Below are positions 57,871 through 64,000 of a stretch of 64,000 nt of DNA, piece after piece. Made by a program: the position numbers and the translations under genes. The DNA lies in the NCBI RefSeq assembly GCF_000413935.1, contig NZ_KE340382.1, positions 1 through 64,000 of the forward strand. Direction: 5' to 3'. Source of the stretch: Acinetobacter colistiniresistens (lineage in GTDB: Bacteria > Pseudomonadota > Gammaproteobacteria > Pseudomonadales > Moraxellaceae). How positions within the stretch are numbered: the first letter of the stretch is position 1; each line of letters opens with the position of its first letter. Under the pieces are notes generated by a model. That model made no database searches. It saw only the letters and a program-made list of their open reading frames with translations, and was not told where the DNA came from.

Positions 57871-58665
57871 ATGAGCCATCTTGCAGTCAATTTATCCATG
57901 ATCTTCACTGAAGTCCCTTTAATTGAGCGCTTTGCTTTAGCGCACGCGCATGGTTTTCAGCATGTAGAAATTCAATTTCCCTATGAACTCGATGTGATTG
58001 ATATTCGAACTCAACTTGAGCAACACAATCTTTCACTCTGTCTGATTAATGTCCCTGCTGGCGATTTAATGCAAGGGGGTAACGGTCTGGCAGGTGTACC
58101 TGGACGAGAAATTGAATTTCATCAAGCACTAGAACAGGCCATTCGCTATGCCACTGCACTGGATGTGCCACGCGTCAACATTTTAGCAGGCAAACAACCG
58201 CTGGATGCGGATTTGCTGCCTTGCCTGAATACCCTAGCAAGCAACCTAAAGCTCGCCTGCCACCTATTGACTGAACAAGGTATTGAACCTGTGTTTGAAA
58301 TGATTAATGGCACTGATATGCCACGCTTCTTGGTTCAGAACATTGCTCAAGCCCAAGAAATGCTGGAAGCCATCAACCACCCAGCCCTGAAAATGCAATA
58401 TGACTGTTACCATATGGCGATGATGGGCGAGGATGTTTTAGCAGGACTACAGGAAAATATCGACCAGATTGGGCATATTCAATTTGCTGACTGTCCAGAC
58501 CGCCACGAACCCGATACTGGAAATATCCCTTATAAACAAATCTTTGACTGGTTACAGCAAAGTGACTACCGAGGTCTGATTGCGGCGGAATACAGACCAA
58601 AAATACAGTCAGATCAATCTTTTGCATGGAAAAAGAAGTATTTTTCCAATGATGTGAATACATAA
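57871..58665 (+). CDS. Hydroxypyruvate isomerase-family (xylose isomerase-like TIM barrel) protein
   Basis: A 264-aa protein with the Hyi/OtnI pattern: NLSMIFTEVPLIERFALAHAHGFQHVEIQFPYE, LINVPAGDLMQGGNGLAGVPGRE, PVFEMINGTDMPRFL, QYDCYHMAMMGED and AAEYRPK, with the metal-ligand Glu/Asp/His residues. It interconverts hydroxypyruvate and tartronate semialdehyde, or 2-oxotetronate forms. It lies 23 nt after the reductase gene, the order seen in glyoxylate operons, but no glyoxylate carboligase gene is present here. Confidence 0.9.
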   Translation: MSHLAVNLSMIFTEVPLIERFALAHAHGFQHVEIQFPYELDVIDIRTQLEQHNLSLCLINVPAGDLMQGGNGLAGVPGREIEFHQALEQAIRYATALDVPRVNILAGKQPLDADLLPCLNTLASNLKLACHLLTEQGIEPVFEMINGTDMPRFLVQNIAQAQEMLEAINHPALKMQYDCYHMAMMGEDVLAGLQENIDQIGHIQFADCPDRHEPDTGNIPYKQIFDWLQQSDYRGLIAAEYRPKIQSDQSFAWKKKYFSNDVNT

Positions 58666-58682
58666 ACTGTTACTGCTAAAAT

Positions 58683-58730
58683 TTGAACTTTTTAGAGAAA
58701 AACGGTATATTTGACAATGAGCAATTGTCA
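58683..58730 (+). promoter_or_regulatory. rsfS promoter with operator-like inverted repeat
   Basis: Candidate -35 TTGAAC (58683-58688), 17-bp spacer, -10 TATATT (58706-58711). The inverted repeat TGACAAT-gagca-ATTGTCA (58712-58730) covers the predicted start site (about 58718), a position typical for a repressor operator. The regulator is unknown. Confidence 0.55.
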
Positions 58731-58746
58731 GGAAAATATACCCTCT

Positions 58747-59145
58747 ATGAATTTAGAACCATCGCCCAGCGCTTCTAATTCTCACGACCTAAAAATCAAA
58801 ACAGCGAACAAAGATGTACAAGCGTGCCTAAACGTTGTACATGAAGCTCTCACTGATGTAAAAGCCAAAGATATTCTTGAACTTGACGTAAGTACGATCA
58901 GCAATGTTGCCGATGCAATTGTGATTGCAAGCGGTACATCAACGCGTCATGTTAAAGCCCTTGCAGATAATGTTGCTGATGAAGCACGTAAAGCAGGTTT
59001 CCGCCCAATCGGTGTCGAAGGTGAACGCGATGCTGAGTGGATCTTAATCGACCTCGGTTTTGTTGTGGTACATGTCATGCTACCAACCGCGCGTAAGTTC
59101 TATGATTTAGAAAGCTTATGGCGTGCGCCAGAGTCTGTAGCGTAA
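58747..59145 (+). CDS. rsfS: Ribosome silencing factor RsfS
   Basis: Binds ribosomal protein uL14 and blocks subunit joining when nutrients are low. The 132-aa protein has the RsfS domain (DVQACLNVVHEALTDVKAKDILELDVSTI..., ADAIVIASGTSTRHVKALADNV, GERDAEWILIDLGFVVVHVM). Starts at 58711 (TTG) and 58717 (ATG) would overlap the predicted -10/+1, so the ATG at 58747 (MNLEPSPSASN) is chosen, with AGGA 13 nt upstream. It is usually next to nadD, which is absent here. Confidence 0.93.
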   Translation: MNLEPSPSASNSHDLKIKTANKDVQACLNVVHEALTDVKAKDILELDVSTISNVADAIVIASGTSTRHVKALADNVADEARKAGFRPIGVEGERDAEWILIDLGFVVVHVMLPTARKFYDLESLWRAPESVA

Positions 59146-59153
59146 AGCTCCTC

Positions 59154-59183
59154 AAAAAGCGACCGAATAGGTCGCTTTTTTTA
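59154..59183 (+). terminator. Terminator after rsfS
   Basis: AAAAAGCGACC / GGTCGCTTTTTTT with a 5-nt loop. Confidence 0.92.
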
Positions 59184-59318
59184 TAGCGTATTCAAGTCAA
59201 AAGAGATTCTACACACAGATACGCTATAAGCCGATTTAGCCCTAGATTCCCGACCATTCGTTGTAAAATAGAATAGCAATGTTAGTATTAAACCCTCTCC
59301 TCAAGCACTTAGAATAAG

Positions 59319-59938
59319 ATGAAAGATTCAGCGGCATGGATTGAAACACTCAATAAAATTACAGGATTGGCTCAATCAGGTTTGTACTACAGCAAAGATG
59401 TGTACGATAAAGAACGCTATCAACAGCTACTTGATCACGTCCGTACCCTGACGGAATTAGAAGAAATTGATACCACTCTCTTTATTCCCAATGTATTGCA
59501 AGATATTGGCTATGCAACACCTAAAATTGATGTTCGCGCTATTGTATTTAAAGACAATAACTGCTATTAGCCAAAGAGACACAGGATGGCTTATGGTCGA
59601 TCCCTGGAGGTTGGGCAGATGTTGGCTATTCCGCCGCTGAAAATGCAGAAAAAGAAGTGCTTGAAGAAACTGGATTACAAGTCAGAGCGACCAAGCTGCT
59701 CGCACTCACCAATGGTAGAAAGCACCCTCGCCCGGCTATGTTCCTGCATGTCTATAAAGCCTTCTTTTGGTGTGAACTGATTGGTGGTGAACTCAAGCCA
59801 AGCATCGAAACTTCTGAAGTCGCTTTCTTTGATAAGGATGAATTACCCCCGATTTCAACGGCGCGTGTTACAGAAGCACAAATCCATCAGTTTTTTGAAT
59901 TACAACATGGACTCCCCGAGAATACTTACTTCGATTAG
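59319..59938 (+). pseudogene. NUDIX hydrolase with N-terminal domain, frameshifted
   Basis: The first frame (59319-59570) gives a typical NUDIX-associated N-terminal domain (MKDSAAWIETLNKITGLAQSG) and the beginning of the NUDIX fold (KIDVRAIVFKDN), then hits TAG. Sequence continues without gap in another frame: LLLAKETQDGLW, then GGWADVGYSAAENAEKEVLEETGL, a perfect NUDIX box (GX5EX7REUXEEXGU type), down to FELQHGLPENTYFD. Restoring one base near 59558-59562 (AATAA to AATAAA) yields an intact 206-aa ORF. It is either a recent pseudogene, a sequencing/assembly error, or programmed slippage (least likely). Related intact enzymes hydrolyse ADP-ribose or nucleotide sugars. Confidence 0.9.
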
Positions 59939-60094
59939 CCTCTTTCTTCTTAACAGATAGATCTCCCTTCCGCACTGTATTCCAAATACCAGTCATCCCC
60001 CACCTTTAAATTTGACATGACAAATTGTCAAAATTACAGCACTATACAGATTCTTGCAATCCCACTAAGAAATAGCATAACTGGAGTACAGGAA

Positions 60095-60916
60095 GTGAAA
60101 ATACTGATTACAGGCGCCAATACAGGCATTGGTTTTGCCACGGCAGAACAGTTGGTTAAACAAGGGCAACACGTGATTCTGGCCTGCCGCAATCCCCAGA
60201 AAGCACAACAAGCACAAAATAAATTACGGGCGCTCAATCAAGGTCAAGTTGACCTCATCTCCCTCGACCTCAACAGTCTCGATCTCACCCGCAAAGCCGC
60301 AGATGAAATTGCAGATCGTTATGGCAATCTGGATGTGCTGATCAACAATGCAGGCTTATTTGCCAAAACCAAACAATTGACTACTGATGGTTTTGAGCAA
60401 CAATTTGGTGTCAATTATTTGGGTCATTTTCTATTGACCCAAAAACTACTTCCCATTTTAGAACAATCGCCTCAAGCACGTATTGTCCATTTGGCCTCGA
60501 TTGCACATTGGGCTGGCTCAATCAAACCCAATAAATTCCGTGCAGAAGGTTTTTATAATCCGCTGTTTTATTATGGGCAATCCAAGCTCGCTAATTTACT
60601 GCTCAGCAATGCGTTGGCAGAACAACTCGCTGGTAGCTCAATCACCAATAATGCGTTACACCCAGGTGGCGTCGCTTCTGATATTTATCGCGACTTGCCC
60701 AAGCCTGTCTACGCTGCCATGAAATTAGGTCTAGTTCCAACTTCTGTTCCTGCAAATCTCATCACTCAAATGGCGATTGGCGATGAATGGAAAAATCGTA
60801 ATGGAGAGTATGTCAGTGCACATATGCCAGACTGGAAATCTTCACATGCCAAAAATCAGCAATTAGCACGGGATCTGTATCAACAATCCTTGGGACTAGT
60901 CGAAAAGTTTCTTTAA
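60095..60916 (+). CDS. Short-chain dehydrogenase/reductase (retinol dehydrogenase-like)
   Basis: A 273-aa SDR with KILITGANTGIGFATAEQL, the NNAG motif (VLINNAGLFAKT) and the catalytic Tyr-Lys in FYYGQSKLANLLL. The segment LALEAIAH-like HLASIAHWAGSIKP is typical of the RDH/WWOX-type subgroup. The longer frame from 60017 is rejected; GTG at 60095 has GGAG at 8 nt and begins the Rossmann strand directly. Substrate unknown. Monocistronic. Confidence 0.9.
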   Translation: MKILITGANTGIGFATAEQLVKQGQHVILACRNPQKAQQAQNKLRALNQGQVDLISLDLNSLDLTRKAADEIADRYGNLDVLINNAGLFAKTKQLTTDGFEQQFGVNYLGHFLLTQKLLPILEQSPQARIVHLASIAHWAGSIKPNKFRAEGFYNPLFYYGQSKLANLLLSNALAEQLAGSSITNNALHPGGVASDIYRDLPKPVYAAMKLGLVPTSVPANLITQMAIGDEWKNRNGEYVSAHMPDWKSSHAKNQQLARDLYQQSLGLVEKFL

Positions 60917-60929
60917 AAAATAAGCCAAA

Positions 60930-60958
60930 TAAAAAAGCCACCCGAGGGTGGCTTTTTC
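60930..60958. terminator. Bidirectional terminator between the SDR gene and pntB
   Basis: AAAAAGCCACC / GGTGGCTTTTT with a CGAG loop. Confidence 0.92.
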
Positions 60959-60978
60959 AATCCAGATTAGAGGTCAGA

Positions 60979-62433
60979 TTAGTGACCACCACCATTGATT
61001 GCTTTCGTCATATCTTCCACAACTTTCTTGGCATCACCGAAGATCATCATGGTTTTTTCATTGTAGAACAAGTCATTGTCTAAGCCCGCATAACCTGTTG
61101 CCATAGAGCGCTTGATCACCATGATGGTACGTGCTTTATGCGCTTCAAGAATCGGCATACCATAAATCGGTGAGGTCGGATCATCTTTCGCCGCAGGGTT
61201 AACCACGTCGTTTGCACCAATCACCAGTACCACATCTGTTGCAGGGAAATCTGAGTTGATCTCATCCATTTCCAAGATGTCTTCATAAGCAACATCTGCT
61301 TCTGCCAACAATACGTTCATGTGACCCGGCATACGACCAGCAACTGGGTGAATCGCAAAGCGAACTTTTACGCCCTGCTCTTTCAAGATTTCACACAATT
61401 CTTTCACCGCATTCTGTGCACGGCCTTGCGCCATACCATAACCCGGTACGATCACAACGCTGTCTGCATTTGACATCAGGAAGCCTGCGTCATCTGCCGA
61501 ACCAGAACGGTGGTTACGTTGAACTTGCTCACCTTTATCTGCCGATGCAACTGCTGCACCACCCATTGCACCACCAAACAAAACGTTGATGATTGAACGG
61601 TTCATCGCCTTACACATGATGTAAGACAGAATCGCACCAGATGAACCTACCAGTGAACCTGCAACGATCAACATATTGTTTTCAAGTGTGAAACCAATGC
61701 CTGCTGCAGCCCAACCAGAGAATGAGTTCAAAAGCGATACCACAACTGGCATATCACCACCACCCACTGGTGCAATCCATACCCAGCCAAATGCAAGTGC
61801 AAGTGCTGTCATTGCCCAGAACGCAGTCATGTTACCTGTAGTGAAGAATGTGAACCCACATGCAAGCATCGCAATAAAGATGATTGCTTGAACAGGTTTA
61901 ACCCATGCACCCGAAATTGTTTTTGCCCATTTCTTTGCCGCCAATTTACCGTAAGCAAAGACAGATGCTGTAAAGGTAATCGCCCCCACGAAACAGCCCA
62001 CAAACAATTCAAATAAATGAACTGAACTCATATGTGCATGTTGAACACCCGCAGCCGTTAATGCCGCTTCATTTTGCTCAAACAATGCAGTAAGTTGGTT
62101 GTTATGCAAGATCGCAGCAATTGCAATTAATACTGCAGCCAAACCCACTAACGAGTGCATCAAAGCAACTGTTTCAGGCATTTGTGTCATTGGTACTGTT
62201 TTCGCACGTGCGATACCCACCACCGCACCCAACACCATTGCACCACCAATCATCCAAACCACTGGATGTTCAGCAACAAAGAAGGTGGTGACTACAGCAA
62301 TCGCCATTGCGATCATACCGTAGCGGTTACCTGCAATTGCAGTCTTAGGACCAGACAAGCCACGTAAAGTTAAGATAAAGAGGACAGCACCAATCAGGTA
62401 GAACCAATCCGCATAGTCTCGAATGAATTCCAT
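60979..62433 (-). CDS. pntB: NAD(P) transhydrogenase subunit beta
   Basis: Membrane subunit of the proton-translocating transhydrogenase that makes NADPH from NADH. The 484-aa protein has nine or so membrane helices (about 1-265), then the cytosolic NADP(H)-binding domain (VVIVPGYGMAQGRAQNAVKEL, ADVAYEDILEMDEINSDF, VVLVIGANDVVNPAA). It lies 3 nt downstream of pntAB; full length. Confidence 0.97.
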   Translation of the reverse strand: MEFIRDYADWFYLIGAVLFILTLRGLSGPKTAIAGNRYGMIAMAIAVVTTFFVAEHPVVWMIGGAMVLGAVVGIARAKTVPMTQMPETVALMHSLVGLAAVLIAIAAILHNNQLTALFEQNEAALTAAGVQHAHMSSVHLFELFVGCFVGAITFTASVFAYGKLAAKKWAKTISGAWVKPVQAIIFIAMLACGFTFFTTGNMTAFWAMTALALAFGWVWIAPVGGGDMPVVVSLLNSFSGWAAAGIGFTLENNMLIVAGSLVGSSGAILSYIMCKAMNRSIINVLFGGAMGGAAVASADKGEQVQRNHRSGSADDAGFLMSNADSVVIVPGYGMAQGRAQNAVKELCEILKEQGVKVRFAIHPVAGRMPGHMNVLLAEADVAYEDILEMDEINSDFPATDVVLVIGANDVVNPAAKDDPTSPIYGMPILEAHKARTIMVIKRSMATGYAGLDNDLFYNEKTMMIFGDAKKVVEDMTKAINGGGH

Positions 62434-62436
62434 TGC

Positions 62437-62760
62437 TTAGCCCTCTTTTTTCTTTTGCTTCGGCTTGAACATTTCAAGCATACGAGCAGTTACGGCAAAG
62501 CCACCAAAGATGTTGATACTTGCCAAGAACACGGCAATCGCACCAAGGATACTCACCACGTTTACACTTTGAAATGCAACGTTTGCGTCGATACCAATCG
62601 CTGGCATACCCACTGTCTGGATCATCGCGCCAACCACAATAATTGAAGACAACGCATTGGTTACTGCCATTAATGGTGTATGTAACGCAGGCGTTACACC
62701 CCACACCACGTAATAACCAACAAAGATGGCAAGGACGAAAATTGTAATCGTTTCAACCAT
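62437..62760 (-). CDS. pntAB: NAD(P) transhydrogenase subunit alpha, membrane part
   Basis: A 107-aa membrane protein with three to four helices, corresponding to the C-terminal portion of E. coli PntA ([34 protein letters not shown]). Encoding it separately gives a three-gene pntAA-pntAB-pntB operon as in Rhodospirillum rubrum. It ends with a basic tail (KPKQKKKEG) and is 11 nt downstream of pntAA. Confidence 0.96.
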   Translation of the reverse strand: MVETITIFVLAIFVGYYVVWGVTPALHTPLMAVTNALSSIIVVGAMIQTVGMPAIGIDANVAFQSVNVVSILGAIAVFLASINIFGGFAVTARMLEMFKPKQKKKEG

Positions 62761-62771
62761 GAGAACTCTCC

Positions 62772-63899
62772 TTAACCGCGCTTGAGCAGTACTTGACCGC
62801 CATGAGTCACGAGTAACGCTTTTTGGATTTCTTCTTCTTGATTGATCGCAAAGGCTTTGTCTTTGTCGAATAAAGTCTCAAGGAAGTTAAAAACGTTACG
62901 TGCATACAGTGCAGATGCTTCAGTCGCCACTGTGCCTGGAATATTTGGAATACCCAAAATTTTCACGCCATTTTCAGTGGTCACTGTTTCGCCCTCTTTA
63001 GAACCTTCTACGTTGCCACCCGTTTCAACTGCCATATCCAAAATGACAGAACCTGGTTTCATCTTGGCAACGGTTTCCGCCTTAATCAGACGTGGTGCAT
63101 CACGACCTGGCAATAATGCAGTGGTAATCACGATGTCAGCATTTGACACGGCTTTATCCACAATCGCAGCTTGGTCTTTAATGTACTGTTCACCCGGCAT
63201 CCAGCCATAACCATTCTTGGCAGCATCCGCAGCTTTTTGTTTTTCTTCGTCCGACATTGGCACATCGAGCCATTTGCCGCCTAAAGATTCAACCTGCTCT
63301 TTTGCTGTTGGGCGCAGATCTGTAGCTTCTACAACCGCACCCAAGCGTTTCGCAGTCGCAATCGCCTGAAGACCTGCAACACCAACACCCATAATCACAA
63401 CACGTGCAGGTTTTACCGTCCCCGCAGCCGTCATTAACATTGGGAACATACGTTGATATTCAGCCGCAGCTAACAATACAGACTTATAGCCCGCCAAGTT
63501 TGCTTGAGAAGAAAGTACGTCCATGTTTTGTGCGCGTGATAGCGTACGTGGTAGTAATTCCAACGCAAAAGCAGACACTTGCTGAGTTGCAAACTGGTCT
63601 AATTCTGGATTGCGGTAAGGGTCAAACATTGCGATGACAGTCGTATTCGCCGCAAGTTTTTGAATTTCGTCGCCTTTAGGGGCACGTACCTTCAAAATAA
63701 TTTGGCTACCTGTATATGCATCGTCCGTAATGGTTGCGCCAACTTGTTCATAAGCACTGTCAATATACGCAGCTTTAACACCAGCACCACGTTCAATAAC
63801 AATACTATGACCTGCGTTAATCAACTTCTTCACTGTCTCTGGCGTTGCCGCTACGCGACTTTCACCTGCAACAGTTTCGGTTGGGATTCCGATCTGCAT
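62772..63899 (-). CDS. pntAA: NAD(P) transhydrogenase subunit alpha, NAD(H)-binding part
   Basis: A 375-aa soluble protein, the domain I component that binds NAD(H). Landmarks: [54 protein letters not shown] (Rossmann loop), [15 protein letters not shown] and [17 protein letters not shown] [10 protein letters not shown]. It ends near [11 protein letters not shown] where E. coli PntA would continue into the membrane part. GAGGA lies about 7 nt before the ATG. Confidence 0.96.
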   Translation of the reverse strand: MQIGIPTETVAGESRVAATPETVKKLINAGHSIVIERGAGVKAAYIDSAYEQVGATITDDAYTGSQIILKVRAPKGDEIQKLAANTTVIAMFDPYRNPELDQFATQQVSAFALELLPRTLSRAQNMDVLSSQANLAGYKSVLLAAAEYQRMFPMLMTAAGTVKPARVVIMGVGVAGLQAIATAKRLGAVVEATDLRPTAKEQVESLGGKWLDVPMSDEEKQKAADAAKNGYGWMPGEQYIKDQAAIVDKAVSNADIVITTALLPGRDAPRLIKAETVAKMKPGSVILDMAVETGGNVEGSKEGETVTTENGVKILGIPNIPGTVATEASALYARNVFNFLETLFDKDKAFAINQEEEIQKALLVTHGGQVLLKRG

Positions 63900-64000
63900 G
63901 AGCGTTCCTCAAGCTAGTTTTTCTTAAGTAAACATCGCCAAGAGCAATGTTTCCCCCAGGAGTATTCTTTGTAGAAATTTGGATTCTAATGGAAGTTTTT
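63900..64000 (-). promoter_or_regulatory. pnt operon upstream region
   Basis: The right-edge 101 bases precede pntAA on the minus strand. They hold a hairpin AAACATTGC / GCGATGTTT (about 63931-63954) close to the gene and the ribosome site GAGGA. A full promoter is not visible within the window. Confidence 0.4.

Noticed and set aside
58711..58746. Leaderless rsfS transcript using TTGACA (58711) as -35
   Set aside because: The matching -10 (AATATA) is poor; the upstream TTGAAC-N17-TATATT pair is better and gives a normal short leader.

Overview
The window is chromosomal DNA of a gammaproteobacterium, almost certainly Acinetobacter (Moraxellaceae). Evidence: low-to-moderate G+C; a lone gspE away from other type II secretion genes; a GigA/GigB-type stress phosphatase pair; split pntAA/pntAB transhydrogenase genes; and Pseudomonadales gene orders (ppx-trxA-rho, pcnB-folK-panB-panC, gacS/cysM-rlmD-relA-mazG). 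I cannot name the species. No prophage, insertion sequence, CRISPR array or tRNA gene was seen. Nearly everything is core-genome content.

Layout. 1-540: promoter and leader of a ribosomal RNA operon running left off the window. 0.5-5.4 kb: mlaA (outer-membrane lipid asymmetry), gigA-gigB (stress signalling), a nitrilase-family amidase, a small exported protein and ohr (organic peroxide defence). 5.4-11.6 kb: gspE, a DUF432-MscS pair and a very large DUF2339 membrane protein. 11.8-15.8 kb: polA and a membrane acyltransferase. 15.9-23.2 kb: yggT-proC, tilS-accA, ppx, trxA, rho. 23.6-38.0 kb: the translation cluster thrS-infC / rpmI-rplT / pheS-pheT-ihfA, all on the minus strand and in the classical order, but interrupted by two blocks of unrelated genes (a NADAR/ParB-like pair, a tail-anchored protein, MFS, YqaA, arylamine acetyltransferase, GST and others). 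38.3-47.5 kb: an acyl-CoA ligase, rapZ-npr-darP, pcnB-folK-panB-panC, mazG-comEA and an SDR. 47.5-56.1 kb: relA, rlmD, an exonuclease, cysM and the divergent hybrid kinase gacS. 56.2-61 kb: crotonase / beta-hydroxyacid dehydrogenase / hydroxypyruvate-isomerase operon, rsfS, a frameshifted NUDIX gene and an SDR. 61-64 kb: pntAA-pntAB-pntB.

Functional themes. The window is rich in global regulation: RelA (ppGpp), GacS (Gac/Rsm), GigAB and NPr (reported partners in the A. baumannii stress response), RapZ, Rho, IHF, PcnB and RsfS. The most unusual items are the split translation operon with its inserted NADAR/ParB-like pair, infC starting at ATT, a single-base frameshift in a NUDIX hydrolase, a compound palindromic repeat abutting cysM, a five-codon minigene that takes the Shine-Dalgarno of the acyltransferase gene, and operator-like inverted repeats at ohr and rsfS. 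I did not find a convincing new multi-gene defence or mobile system; the best candidates for undescribed biology are the NADAR/ParB-like pair, the DUF432-MscS pair and the Ala-rich lipoprotein.
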